NCBI RefSeq assembly: GCF_004342845.1
Contig: NZ_SLXB01000025.1
Coordinates: 1-61,451, forward strand
Origin: Prevotella heparinolytica
GTDB taxonomy: Bacteria > Bacteroidota > Bacteroidia > Bacteroidales > Bacteroidaceae
Direction: 5' to 3'
Length of the DNA: 61,451 bases
In this document: one piece after another, positions 44,742 to 53,134 of the stretch
Numbering within the stretch: the first letter of the stretch is position 1
Layout: each line of letters starts with the position of its first letter
Made by a program: the position numbers and the translations under genes
Notes under the pieces: model-generated
What the model was told of the DNA's origin: nothing
Seen by the model: only the letters and a program-made list of their open reading frames with translations
The model's database searches: none

Positions 44742-45587
44742 TTATTCTTTTCTGAACAGTACTACGGCCCATTGATTCTTCTCGCAATGGTGTATGAGGT
44801 GTAATCCGTTTTTTTCGGCTTCGGCTTGTATGGCAGGAATATCATTCGCGTAGAAACCACTCATCAAGAGGCTTCCTCCTTGATTCATACGGCTGACATA
44901 ATGTTTCATGTCATTCAACAAAATGTTACGATTGATATTGGCAATGATGATGTCGAACGGCCCTTTGTCTTTCAATGAAGATGCGTCTCCTTGAAATACG
45001 TCAATGTTGTCCACACGATTCAATTCTATATTCTCGAGGGAGTTGCGCACGCACCACTCATCTATGTCGATGGCAGTGCAAGGAGTTGCACCACGCATAC
45101 GTGCCAGTATGGCAAGGATAGAAGTACCGCATCCCATGTCGAGCAACGACTTTTCTTGCAGGTCACTGTCCAATAACTCACTGATGATGAGACTGGTCGT
45201 TTCGTGATGTCCTGTACCGAAAGCCATCTGGGGATTAATGACAATGTCATATTCTGCTTGGGGCACATCTTTGTGAAAAGTACTGTGAATAACGCAGCGA
45301 TTGTCAATAACAATAGGTTGGAAGAAATTCTTTTCCCACTCCTCATTCCAGTTTCGGTCTTCTGCTTCCGTGTAGTTGTATTCTATATTCACATCGGGTA
45401 GGGGAAACTCTGCGAGAGCTTCCTTCAGAGCCGATTCATTGTAAAGGGCTTTTTGAATATAGGCATTAATGCCATCGGTTTGTTCGACAAAACTTTCGAA
45501 ACCTGCTTCGGCCAAGACTGCAGAAAGGACATCGTTTACGACTTCTGTACATGGGGTGGTTTGGAAAGTAAATTCTAAATATTTCAT
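44742..45587 (-). CDS. prmA: Ribosomal protein L11 methyltransferase
   Basis: AdoMet-dependent enzyme that trimethylates ribosomal protein L11. It has 281 aa, with the AdoMet-binding LLDMGCGTSILAILAR and NINRNILLNDM blocks. It is a monocistronic minus-strand gene. Its upstream gap contains TATCTTTG at 45648-45655 and the inverted copy at 45667-45674, forming a dyad, which may serve as overlapping divergent -7 boxes. Confidence 0.92.
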   Translation of the reverse strand: MKYLEFTFQTTPCTEVVNDVLSAVLAEAGFESFVEQTDGINAYIQKALYNESALKEALAEFPLPDVNIEYNYTEAEDRNWNEEWEKNFFQPIVIDNRCVIHSTFHKDVPQAEYDIVINPQMAFGTGHHETTSLIISELLDSDLQEKSLLDMGCGTSILAILARMRGATPCTAIDIDEWCVRNSLENIELNRVDNIDVFQGDASSLKDKGPFDIIIANINRNILLNDMKHYVSRMNQGGSLLMSGFYANDIPAIQAEAEKNGLHLIHHCEKNQWAVVLFRKE

Positions 45588-45861
45588 AGGAATATGGCTG
45601 TTTGTTAAATGTGGAATGTGATGTTAAGAAACAAACTTATTTCTGTGTATCTTTGTTTCTTGTATGCAAAGATAGGGCAAAAATCCGGTTCTGTAAGCGA
45701 ATCGCATGTATGTTTATATAGATTATTTTCACATTCAGTGCGATGAACAAGTGTTTAGGGAATTCCCTATGTCTTTTTGGGGGAAATCTGCTGTATGGGA
45801 GAAATTCCGGTATTATCTTTGCAATGTGGAGAAATAGATAGACGTTAAATTAATAAACCAG

Positions 45862-47202
45862 ATGAGTATGAAAAAGATTGTTTTTTTATCGCTTTTTGCC
45901 TTGTGCCTCCCTTGGACACTGGTGGCACAAAGTATAGATGACGACCTCTACTATGTTCCTTCTAAAAAAAAGAAGGAGGTGAAGCAAGAGAAGAAAGTGG
46001 CCGAACCGGTGGAAGAGATCGTAATAAAGTCGGATGCACCGACCACTGTATATTCATCACGGGGTAATACAACTGTTGTCGTAAAAGAACGCAAGGGTAA
46101 TGTTCGTGATGTGGACGAATACAATCGTCGTTATGACTCTCGCAATAATAATTTTGTGATGGAGAATGACACGCTGTACATTGAAGAAAAAGAACACCCG
46201 GAACTGGATGGAGAGTGGGTCGGCAATCGTTTTGAAGGTTCGGAAGATGATTACGAATATGCCACCCGTATCATTCGCTTCCGCAATCCCCGTTATGCCA
46301 TCAGTATCAGCAGCCCGCTGTATTGGGATGTGGTGTATGGACTGAATTCATGGGAGTGGAATGTATATACCGATGGCTTGTATGCCTATGCTTTCCCGAC
46401 TTTTACTAATCGTTTATGGTGGGATTGGCGATATAATTCCCATGGTTGGTGGGGCGGTTATCCCTACTATGGTTGGGGATGGAACAGCTGGTACAGTCCG
46501 GGCTGGAGCTTCGGCTGGAGTGGCTGGTACGGTGGCGGTTGGTGGGGCTATCACTACCATCCCTATTATAACGGTTGGTATCATGGAGGCGGCTATTGGG
46601 GTGGCAGCTATGGCCGGGAAAGTGGAAGCGTTTATACCAATCGCCGTTATTCGGGCACGCGAAGCACCGGTGCGGTGCACAGAAGCTATGGCAGCCGGGG
46701 TACGAGAACCGATGGCTGGCAGAACAGGCGCAATGAGGAAAGTTCTTCACGTCGCGTGATAGGAACGCGTTCGTCCAATGACCGTTCGGGCATCTCGACG
46801 AATCGGATGGATGCCTCTTCTTCAAGACGTTCTACTTATACGCGTCCGAGCAGCACACGCACCACGGTGGGAACATCGAATGCCGAGAGCGTGCGTACAA
46901 GCACCAGCCGCGGATATTCCACGAGGTACTCAGGAACGGAGAGCGGTGTGCGTGGCACAGCCATACGCAGTTCCTCCACCCGTAGTGATAACTCGACTTA
47001 TAGCCGCGGAAGCTCCACGGAAAGAACGCGCAGTTATTCCAACGGAGACAACAGTCGCTCATACAACAGTAATAACAGCAGTACTACCCGCTCTTCTTCA
47101 TACTCTTCGGGCAGCACACGTTCGGGTGGCGGAGGTTATTCCACGGGAGGCGGCTCTACACGTTCGGGCAGCGGAGGTGGAGGTTCCAGCCGGAGAAGAT
47201 AA
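45862..47202 (+). CDS. Secreted Gly/Tyr/Trp-rich protein with Ser/Arg repeats
   Basis: A 446-aa low-complexity exported protein. After a signal peptide (MKKIVFLSLFALCLPWTLVAQ) and a charged KKKK region, residues about 150-260 are packed with Gly, Tyr and Trp (GWWGGYPYYGWGWNSWY). The C-terminal 180 residues are Ser/Arg/Gly/Thr rich (RSSSTRSDNSTYSRGS, ending GGGGSSRRR). No enzyme motif is visible. The composition resembles sticky surface or matrix proteins. It lies 33 bp before a FadL-type barrel, so the two may work together. Start could be 45868. Confidence 0.7.
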   Translation: MSMKKIVFLSLFALCLPWTLVAQSIDDDLYYVPSKKKKEVKQEKKVAEPVEEIVIKSDAPTTVYSSRGNTTVVVKERKGNVRDVDEYNRRYDSRNNNFVMENDTLYIEEKEHPELDGEWVGNRFEGSEDDYEYATRIIRFRNPRYAISISSPLYWDVVYGLNSWEWNVYTDGLYAYAFPTFTNRLWWDWRYNSHGWWGGYPYYGWGWNSWYSPGWSFGWSGWYGGGWWGYHYHPYYNGWYHGGGYWGGSYGRESGSVYTNRRYSGTRSTGAVHRSYGSRGTRTDGWQNRRNEESSSRRVIGTRSSNDRSGISTNRMDASSSRRSTYTRPSSTRTTVGTSNAESVRTSTSRGYSTRYSGTESGVRGTAIRSSSTRSDNSTYSRGSSTERTRSYSNGDNSRSYNSNNSSTTRSSSYSSGSTRSGGGGYSTGGGSTRSGSGGGGSSRRR

Positions 47203-47235
47203 ACGCGGATGTTTTATGTAATTTATTGATTGAAC

Positions 47236-48891
47236 ATGAAGAAAAGAATGATATTGGTTGCATTTGCCGCCGGTTTGTCGGCAGCGGCAATGGCACAAAC
47301 GGTATATGATGGCGTGGATGTAGCTTCCAAAGACCTGAGCGGTACGGCTCGTTTTGTTGGTATGGGCGGTGCTTTGGGCGCTTTGGGCGGCGACATTTCT
47401 ACCATAGGCACCAATCCCGCCGGTATAGGCATCTATCGGAGCAACGACTTGATGCTGTCTGTGGACTATTCGCTGTCGAGAACAGAGAGTGCTTTCAGAA
47501 ATAATAAGTATAGCATGAGCAAAGCCCGGTGGAATTTCGATAATATGGGTTTTGTCTATTCTACTAAGGTGGGAGACCGCACCTCCTTGCGCTATGTGAA
47601 CTTTGCTTTCAACTATCAGAAAGTGAAATCGTTTGTCCGCAGCATGAGTGCGGAGGCCGATCTGGGCAGAGATTCGCAAACGTTCCTGATGGCCGGCATG
47701 TCCGATGGAATAGGCCCTGACTTGTGGAAGAACAATCCGTTCGACCATAATGATATAGGCTGGCTGTCGGCGCTGGGCTATGAAGGAGGATTGATAGATC
47801 CCAGCATAACTACTAAGCGGACAGATTTTCCATATAAGGAGAATGGCGTACAGTTGACGAACGAGAAGGGTGAGCCGCTTTACTTGGACTATGGCAATTA
47901 TGTCAGTGTGCTTGGTCATGACGATACGTCCTACATGCGCGAGTTCAAATCGAGAAAAACCGGGGGCGTCCATAACTATGACTTCAACGTGGCTTTCAAC
48001 TTCAACGAACGTTTCTTCCTGGGATTTACGCTCGGCATCAGTGATGTGGATTATAACAAGTATACCTTGTATGACGAAGATTTCCGCACGGCGGCCGGCG
48101 CAAGCAATCATACCGGATATATCTTGGAAAGTTTCAACAAACTGACCGGAGTGGGGGTCGACTTCAAGGCCGGAGCCATTGTGCGCCCGTTCGAGGATTC
48201 TCCTTTCCGCATCGGGCTGGCTTTGCATACGCCCACGTTTTATCAGATGACATGGGCCACGTCCGCACGATTGGTTTCCGATTTGATAAGAGACAACAAA
48301 CCCCACCAGACGGTGGTGGACAGCTATGACTACTTGAAGGATGCCGACTTGAAGTTCGAATATCAGATGCACACTCCATGGACATACAATGTCAGCATGG
48401 GCTATACGGTAGGCAACCGACTGGCTTTGGGTGCGGAATATGAATACAAAGACTACTCCACCATGAAGTTCAAGTATTCCGACGGTGTGAATATGAACTT
48501 CCAGACCAATGAAGCTAAAAACTTTTGTCTAAAAGGAGTACATGCCCTCCGCTTGGGAGCCGAATATAAGGTGATACCTCAGTTTGCCCTGCGCGCCGGA
48601 TATAATTACATCTCCTCGGCTTTCAAGAACGGTGCCATCAAAGCCCTCCCGAATGAGTCTATCAACACCGATACGGATTTTACCAATCTGAAATCGATGA
48701 ACAACTACACATTGGGCATCGGCTATAGAGGCAAGGCGTTCTATGCCGATTTGGCCTACAAATATTCGGTGCAGAAAGGAGAATTCTATCCCTTTGCCTA
48801 TAAGGATGGAGATGCTTACTACACCCCCGAAGTGATCAAGGTGACGGATACACGCAGTAAGGTATTGGTTACGCTGGGCATGCGCTTCTGA
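47236..48891 (+). CDS. FadL/OMPP1-type outer-membrane transport protein
   Basis: A 551-aa outer-membrane protein: signal peptide ending AMAQ, then the N-terminal hatch-like motif (GTARFVGMGGALGALGGDISTIGTNPAGIGIYR) of the OMPP1/FadL family, a long stretch of amphipathic strands, and a C-terminal Phe (LVTLGMRF), the typical outer-membrane insertion signal. These proteins take up hydrophobic compounds. In Bacteroidetes annotations they are often called hemin receptor, but the ligand is not evident here. It follows the Gly/Tyr/Trp-rich gene by 33 bp. Upstream ATG at 47230 is possible. Confidence 0.8.
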   Translation: MKKRMILVAFAAGLSAAAMAQTVYDGVDVASKDLSGTARFVGMGGALGALGGDISTIGTNPAGIGIYRSNDLMLSVDYSLSRTESAFRNNKYSMSKARWNFDNMGFVYSTKVGDRTSLRYVNFAFNYQKVKSFVRSMSAEADLGRDSQTFLMAGMSDGIGPDLWKNNPFDHNDIGWLSALGYEGGLIDPSITTKRTDFPYKENGVQLTNEKGEPLYLDYGNYVSVLGHDDTSYMREFKSRKTGGVHNYDFNVAFNFNERFFLGFTLGISDVDYNKYTLYDEDFRTAAGASNHTGYILESFNKLTGVGVDFKAGAIVRPFEDSPFRIGLALHTPTFYQMTWATSARLVSDLIRDNKPHQTVVDSYDYLKDADLKFEYQMHTPWTYNVSMGYTVGNRLALGAEYEYKDYSTMKFKYSDGVNMNFQTNEAKNFCLKGVHALRLGAEYKVIPQFALRAGYNYISSAFKNGAIKALPNESINTDTDFTNLKSMNNYTLGIGYRGKAFYADLAYKYSVQKGEFYPFAYKDGDAYYTPEVIKVTDTRSKVLVTLGMRF

Positions 48892-48940
48892 AACGCTGTC
48901 CTCCCGGCGTGACATAATCGCTGCGGAAAACATAAAGGGT

Positions 48941-48990
48941 GAGGCTATAAGGTCATTGTAATCTATCTGATTTGCCGACTTTATAGCCTC
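48941..48990. terminator. Bidirectional hairpin between convergent genes
   Basis: GAGGCTATAAGGTC (48941-48954) pairs with GACTTTATAGCCTC (48977-48990), 14 bp with one G-U and a 22-nt loop. It lies between the FadL-type gene and the minus-strand barrel gene, so it probably ends both. Confidence 0.75.
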
Positions 48991-49018
48991 GCTTCTATTT
49001 ATGGGTTATAGTGAGAGG

Positions 49019-49924
49019 CTACCAATACCATGCTATGCCAAACGAGTAGGGAGACACTTCCGGTCCTTTGTCTTTTTGGAATAATCCTTGGGTGGAGTAG
49101 CGCAAATAGAAACCTATATTGCCATAACCGGCTTGCGCCAACAAGCCTATACCCACGGGGCGTACATACATACCTTTACCCATTGTCTGTTTCTTGCCTC
49201 CATTGATTCGTGAGAAAGATTTTACACTATGGCGAATCTCTATTTCGGGTCCGGCATTGACGAAGAGTTTGCTTCGGCCTATTCTTTGTTGCCATTCCAG
49301 CAATATGGGTATGCGGAAGAAGAAGTGGCGGAAACGGCTTTTACTGTAATCGGTCGTTTCGTCGCCCGTAGTGAGCATACTCTTTCCATCTCCTTTCAGC
49401 AGGGCACGATTTCCGTCGATGCCGAATGAACGATACCCCCAGTTTATACCTGCATTGATGCCCCAATGCGGGTTTTTCTTGAAATTGTGATAAGCGGACA
49501 ATACATTGAAACCTAATTCCCATGACTTTGACAGGTCGAGTGTTATCTTATCGCTTGCCTCGAAAGAGAAAAAACTGTCGGACAACCAGCCGTAGCCTAT
49601 AAACACGCCGGAACAATGCGGGTCGTAAGAATTGTACCTCTTTTTTCGGGGAATGAAAGGCAGGGCATCCAGAAACGTGCGCTTGTCTGCATCTACTTTT
49701 TCAAGATACACTCCTTCAAAAATCTGTACTTCTTTCTTTTCGCCCTCCTCTGATTGTTCTTCATATACTTTGATGCGCATGTCTCCCTGTCCTTTCCGGA
49801 TGATGATGGAGTCGCCTTTTGTTTCTACAACAGCTTTCTGTTCGAGGTTGTTGGGTTGTTGTGCTGCCATGCGGACTGTCGGTGCAGCAAGCAGGCAGGT
49901 CAGAATCATAATCTTGGTTTTCAT
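49019..49924 (-). CDS. Outer-membrane beta-barrel protein (PorT-like)
   Basis: A 301-aa envelope protein: signal peptide MKTKIMILTCLLAAPTVRMAA, a Lys/Glu-rich linker, then strands such as GVFIGYGWLSDSFFSFEAS, GINAGINWGYRSFG and FFFRIPILLEWQQR, ending in FGIAWYW. It resembles Bacteroidetes porin-family barrels of the PorT group. The frame from 50002 adds 26 non-signal residues and overlaps the preceding gene, so 49924 is the start. It is the last gene of a sigma/anti-sigma operon and is likely one of its outputs. Confidence 0.65.
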   Translation of the reverse strand: MKTKIMILTCLLAAPTVRMAAQQPNNLEQKAVVETKGDSIIIRKGQGDMRIKVYEEQSEEGEKKEVQIFEGVYLEKVDADKRTFLDALPFIPRKKRYNSYDPHCSGVFIGYGWLSDSFFSFEASDKITLDLSKSWELGFNVLSAYHNFKKNPHWGINAGINWGYRSFGIDGNRALLKGDGKSMLTTGDETTDYSKSRFRHFFFRIPILLEWQQRIGRSKLFVNAGPEIEIRHSVKSFSRINGGKKQTMGKGMYVRPVGIGLLAQAGYGNIGFYLRYSTQGLFQKDKGPEVSPYSFGIAWYW

Positions 49925-49946
49925 ACGTATATATGTTTTTTGATTG

Positions 49947-50417
49947 TTAGTGCGGTTTATAAAGCATATCCAGCATTTCTTTTTCGCCAAGCAGGCCCTC
50001 AATGTAGATAAGTGTTCCCATTGATTCTTTGCCTATTTTGAAGATGATATAGCGGTTCAGCATCTTTCCGTTTCGTTTCACCTCCTCCAACCGGTAATAG
50101 GCGCTGCGCAGAACTCCGTTTTCCATTACTTCCTGCGCTTTTTTTACATTGTTCTGCTTATCGCTGGCGATGGCTTGCTGTATTTCCTTGTGATAGGAGA
50201 GTACATTCTTGAATACGAGGCTTTTGTATGTTGTCATTCTGTATGATTTCAGGATGCTGCCATTCAGTTCTACTCTGGTGACGTCTTTCTGTTCGCCGTA
50301 CTTATCGAATAGGCCGGCTATTTGAAGATCTTCTTGTGCCCGAACAATGACCGGCAGTATTATCAGCACTGAGAGAAGACATATACCTCGTAAATAAATC
50401 TGTATGGATGTTTTCAT
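49947..50417 (-). CDS. Periplasmic protein of unknown function
   Basis: A 156-aa protein with a signal peptide (MKTSIQIYLRGICLLSVLIILPVIVRAQ) and a mature domain of mixed helix and strand with no catalytic motif I recognise (VELNGSILKSYRMTTYKSL, LEEVKRNGKMLNRYIIFKIG). Similar small proteins accompany sigma/anti-sigma pairs in Bacteroides and may monitor the envelope. It lies 15 bp after the anti-sigma-like gene and 22 bp before the barrel gene. Confidence 0.6.
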   Translation of the reverse strand: MKTSIQIYLRGICLLSVLIILPVIVRAQEDLQIAGLFDKYGEQKDVTRVELNGSILKSYRMTTYKSLVFKNVLSYHKEIQQAIASDKQNNVKKAQEVMENGVLRSAYYRLEEVKRNGKMLNRYIIFKIGKESMGTLIYIEGLLGEKEMLDMLYKPH

Positions 50418-50432
50418 GACACGGTGTGTATA

Positions 50433-50870
50433 TTAATGTTGAAACAAGAGGTAACTTAAATCGTCGTCGGTGAAGCCGGCATTTTGCAGAGCTTCCAATG
50501 CTTTGGATTCTACCAGTTTCTCGTCGGTATAGCACCGGCCGTCGATGATGACATAATTTTCGGGTGTCTGAGAGAGTGAGACTATTTGGGCTATTCCTAC
50601 GAGTAGAAGCAATCCGGCGGCAATGCCGCTCAACATATAGAAGGTGCGATGCGGGCGAGTATATTGTCGGGCAGGCACTGTTTCGGAATCTCTTTTCGTT
50701 TTTGTGTTTGTCCGGTTCTCAACTTCTTCGGCCAGACAGGCAAATAGCGGACGATATATTTGCAGATGTTCCGGCACGTCATCTCCTTTGAAGAAACGGC
50801 GGAGTTCACGTTCTTCTTCGCACGAAGTTGCTCCTTCGAAGTATTTATCCAACAGTTCATCTATGTTCAT
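50433..50870 (-). CDS. Putative anti-sigma factor, single-pass membrane protein
   Basis: A 145-aa protein: cytoplasmic N-terminal domain of 76 residues (MNIDELLDKYFEGATSCEEERELRRFF, like the start of anti-sigma domains), one transmembrane helix (about 77-99) and a short periplasmic tail. It has no ZAS zinc motif. The start at 50870 gives a 4-bp ATGA overlap with the ECF sigma gene, the typical layout for a sigma/anti-sigma pair, so it should hold that sigma factor inactive until an envelope signal. Confidence 0.75.
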   Translation of the reverse strand: MNIDELLDKYFEGATSCEEERELRRFFKGDDVPEHLQIYRPLFACLAEEVENRTNTKTKRDSETVPARQYTRPHRTFYMLSGIAAGLLLLVGIAQIVSLSQTPENYVIIDGRCYTDEKLVESKALEALQNAGFTDDDLSYLLFQH

Positions 50871-51388
50871 GGTTCGTTTCTCCTTTTTCTTTCTTGTATG
50901 GTTTGCAGGTAGATGTCTCTCACTTTTTTTCTTGCCCTTGACAGGTTGCTGCGGATGGCTTCTGCTCCGCATCCCGTAATTGCGGCTATCTCGTCCGTTT
51001 CGTACTCCTCGATGTCTTTCATCCGCATGATGGTGCGTTGCAGGTTGGGAAGCGAATCGATGATTTCGCGCATCAGCCGGATTTCATCTTTGATTTCCAA
51101 TAATCGTTCCGGTGTGCCTGTCAAGGCGGCTGCCTGCACGGTATCGAGCGGCAGATTGTCGTTGTGCCTGCTTCGCCACATATCTATGCAGATGTTGTGC
51201 GTCAACGTCATGGCAAATGCTTCGATGCTCCGGCATTGTTCCAGTTCAAGCCTTTTGTTCCATAGCTTGAGCATGGTTTCCTGAACAGCATCTTCTGCAT
51301 CTTCCGGTTCGTTGGTCAGCTTCCTTGCATAGTTCAGCAGCTTGGCGCGGAGTGGAAGAACGGTTATTTGAAATTGTTTGAGTTCCAT
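50867..51388 (-). CDS. ECF RNA polymerase sigma factor
   Basis: A 173-aa sigma factor. Region 2 is recognisable in EPEDAEDAVQETMLKLWNKR and AFAMTLTHNICIDMWRSR, and region 4 in DIEEYETDEIAAITGCGAEAI. It starts a four-gene operon with a membrane anti-sigma, a periplasmic protein and a barrel protein, which suggests control of outer-membrane composition. It is not closely similar to the sigma factor at 17437. Confidence 0.9.
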   Translation of the reverse strand: MELKQFQITVLPLRAKLLNYARKLTNEPEDAEDAVQETMLKLWNKRLELEQCRSIEAFAMTLTHNICIDMWRSRHNDNLPLDTVQAAALTGTPERLLEIKDEIRLMREIIDSLPNLQRTIMRMKDIEEYETDEIAAITGCGAEAIRSNLSRARKKVRDIYLQTIQERKRRNEP

Positions 51389-51440
51389 TTACACAGATAT
51401 GACGGATGAGAAACGCGAACGTGACATCGAAGTATGAAAA

Positions 51441-51474
51441 AAAGGGACTGCTGTTTCCAGTCGGTCCCTTTTTA
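51441..51474 (-). terminator. Intrinsic terminator of rubrerythrin
   Basis: On the minus strand AAAGGGACCGACTGG is followed by CAGCAGTCCCTTT: outer stem AAAGGGAC/GTCCCTTT with an inner CTG/CAG, then a U-run (TTTTTTTC). It lies about 27 bp past the rubrerythrin stop. Confidence 0.8.
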
Positions 51475-51500
51475 TTGCATTGTTTTTAAGTTGCGGCAGA

Positions 51501-52058
51501 TTATTTCTTGAAATAACGGTTGTACAATCCTTCGAAACCTTTGCCGTGGCGTGCTTCGTCCTTGGCCATTTCGTGAACGGTATCGTGGATGGCATCCAGA
51601 TTCAGTGCTTTGGCACGGGTAGCGATGCGTTTCTTATCTTCGCATGCACCGCATTCGGCATTCATTCTTTTTTCAAGGTTGGTTTTGGTGTCCCATACGC
51701 AGTCGCCCAGCAACTCGGCAAATTTGGAAGCGTGTTCTGCTTCTTCCCAAGCGAAACGTTTGAAAGCTTCTGCTATTTCAGGATAACCTTCACGATCGGC
51801 CTGACGGCTCATAGCCAGATACATGCCGACTTCCGTGCATTCGCCCATGAAGTGGTTGTTCAGGTCTTTAATCATTTCGTCGTCGCAACCTTTGGCTACG
51901 CCGATAACATGTTCGTCGGCAAATACTAACGGGCCGTCGGCTTTAGCTTCCTCAACTTCCACGAACTTGCTGGCAGGAGCTTTACACAAAGGACATTTTT
52001 CGGGAGCTGCGTCTCCTTCATGAACGTAACCGCAGACAGTACATCTAAATTTCTTCAT
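51501..52058 (-). CDS. Reverse rubrerythrin (peroxide reductase)
   Basis: A 185-aa non-heme iron protein that reduces hydrogen peroxide in anaerobes. The N-terminus is a rubredoxin FeS4 domain (Cys6, Cys9, Cys22, Cys25, in [10 protein letters not shown] and CPLC), and the rest is a four-helix ferritin-like di-iron domain (EXXH motifs such as EEAEH and DEARH). This order is reversed from classical rubrerythrin. The gene follows the Fur/PerR gene by 25 bp, which implies peroxide-controlled expression. Confidence 0.93.
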   Translation of the reverse strand: MKKFRCTVCGYVHEGDAAPEKCPLCKAPASKFVEVEEAKADGPLVFADEHVIGVAKGCDDEMIKDLNNHFMGECTEVGMYLAMSRQADREGYPEIAEAFKRFAWEEAEHASKFAELLGDCVWDTKTNLEKRMNAECGACEDKKRIATRAKALNLDAIHDTVHEMAKDEARHGKGFEGLYNRYFKK

Positions 52059-52083
52059 TTTTCTCAGATTTTAATTAGTTGAA

Positions 52084-52518
52084 TTAGTTATTGTTTGTTG
52101 TACCCGAACGCTCTTGTTCGATACAGTGTTTGCAGATTCCTTTATAATAGTAGTGTGTTTCTTGTATGTCGTGTCCTTCCGTATTTGTTATTTCGGGTTG
52201 TTTGCACAATGCTTTGCTTTGCAGGTCGTACACTCTTCCGCAACGTTTACATAAAAAATGAGCATGCAGGGAGGTATCGGCGTCGTAACAGGTGTTCCTA
52301 TCATCAATCGTCAGCGTTTGGGCGGCGCCTTGCTCGCTCAACAGTTTCAATGTATTGTACACGGTTGTTTTCGACAAGGTCGGTATGCCCGGAGCCAATG
52401 CCGTGTATATCTCGTCTACGGTGGGATGCGTGCGATGCTCCATCAGATAGTTCATGATTGCTATCCGTTGCAGGGAAGGCTTTATACTATGTTCTTGCAG
52501 TCGTTTAATGGCATCCAT
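52084..52518 (-). CDS. Fur-family regulator, probably PerR
   Basis: A 144-aa metal-dependent repressor. The N-terminal winged helix (LQRIAIMNYLMEHRTHPTVDEIYTALAPG) binds DNA; the C-terminal dimer domain has the metal site in HAHFLCKRCGRVYDL and the second Cys pair in CKHC. Fur and PerR cannot be told apart with certainty by sequence, but its neighbour is rubrerythrin and the pair shares a promoter, favouring PerR-type peroxide sensing. It has a strong promoter of its own. Confidence 0.88.
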   Translation of the reverse strand: MDAIKRLQEHSIKPSLQRIAIMNYLMEHRTHPTVDEIYTALAPGIPTLSKTTVYNTLKLLSEQGAAQTLTIDDRNTCYDADTSLHAHFLCKRCGRVYDLQSKALCKQPEITNTEGHDIQETHYYYKGICKHCIEQERSGTTNNN

Positions 52519-52566
52519 ATTGTTTTGTTTTTTTAACTTGTAATGGTTACATTTTTAGCTCTCTTG

Positions 52567-52597
52567 CAAAGATAGGAACTTCTTTGCAGCCACCAAA
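52567..52597 (-). promoter_or_regulatory. Promoter of the perR-rubrerythrin unit
   Basis: On the minus strand TTTG (plus-strand CAAA at 52594-52597), a 19-bp spacer and TATCTTTG (CAAAGATA at 52567-52574) match the Bacteroides consensus exactly. Transcription would start near 52560, about 45 bp before the regulator's ATG. Confidence 0.8.
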
Positions 52598-52626
52598 ATA
52601 TTTCTGTGCTTTTTTAGAGGCTGTTT

Positions 52627-52710
52627 TGAATTTGTTTTAGTTCCCGTAAGGGTTTCCTCTTTAAGGATTTTGTCTGTCCTCATAAGAATCGTGTCCTTTT
52701 GCAGCCATGC
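52627..52710. repeat. Weak 22-bp-spaced repeat next to array C
   Basis: TCCTC occurs at 52655 and 52677, 22 bp apart, in a run with CCCGTAAGGG and CCTCTTTAAGG dyads. Too diverged to be certain, but the rhythm matches arrays A-D. It sits between the perR promoter and array C. Confidence 0.4.
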
Positions 52711-52810
52711 AAATTGCTTGCAAGATTATTCGCCATGAAACACGGATTATTGATAATCATTTTTTACTATCAAGGGATGACATGCCATATCCTTTCTTTT
52801 TCTTCTTTTA

Positions 52811-52838
52811 CCCCTCTCAGAAGTACTTCTGAGAGGGG
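52811..52838. repeat. Perfect 28-bp palindrome at the head of array C
   Basis: CCCCTCTCAGAAGT at 52811-52824 and its exact reverse complement at 52825-52838 meet with no spacer. The right arm, TTCTGAGAGGGG, is also the leader of array B (10317), although there the left arm is missing. It may be a cruciform, a hairpin terminator or a binding site. Confidence 0.85.
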
Positions 52839-52843
52839 GTGAA

Positions 52844-52950
52844 TCAGTCGGCGACTGAAACCATTTCAGTCCCTGAGTGAAACCATTTCAGTCGGCGACT
52901 GAATGTGGTTCGTTCGGCGACTGAAACAGGCTGTGTCGGGAATCGAACGG
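52844..52950. repeat. 22-bp tandem array C (4-5 units)
   Basis: Units start at 52844, 52866, 52888 and 52910, exactly 22 bp apart, and a fifth diverged unit at 52932. The sequence is the same family as array B (TCAGTCGGCGACTGAAACC), with the inner palindrome CAGTCG-G-CGACTG. It lies between the perR promoter and the nadE promoter. Confidence 0.9.
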
Positions 52951-53072
52951 ATTTCTGATTTTTTTGTAAAATAAAATGGGGATATGGGGTGCGTTCTCTT
53001 ACTGCTTTTTTCCATGGAGATACCGTCGAAGAGGGGAGCTGAGAAGATTTGAGGTGCGAAACTCCTGATTGT

Positions 53073-53104
53073 TTTGGCTTTATGGAGAAATTAGCGTACT
53101 TTTG
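53073..53104 (+). promoter_or_regulatory. Promoter of nadE
   Basis: TTTG (53073-53076), a 20-bp spacer and TACTTTTG (53097-53104), full agreement with the Bacteroides consensus. Transcription would start near 53110, about 25 bp before the ATG. Confidence 0.8.
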
Positions 53105-53134
53105 CGACATTGATATACATAGAAAGCATTTCTT

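Noticed and set aside
45648..45674. Divergent promoter pair upstream of prmA
   Set aside because: Two inverted TATCTTTG boxes are present but neither has a TTTG at the right distance, so I did not call promoters.
47098..48372. 424-codon frame opposite the FadL-type gene
   Set aside because: Antisense shadow; no start context or known family.
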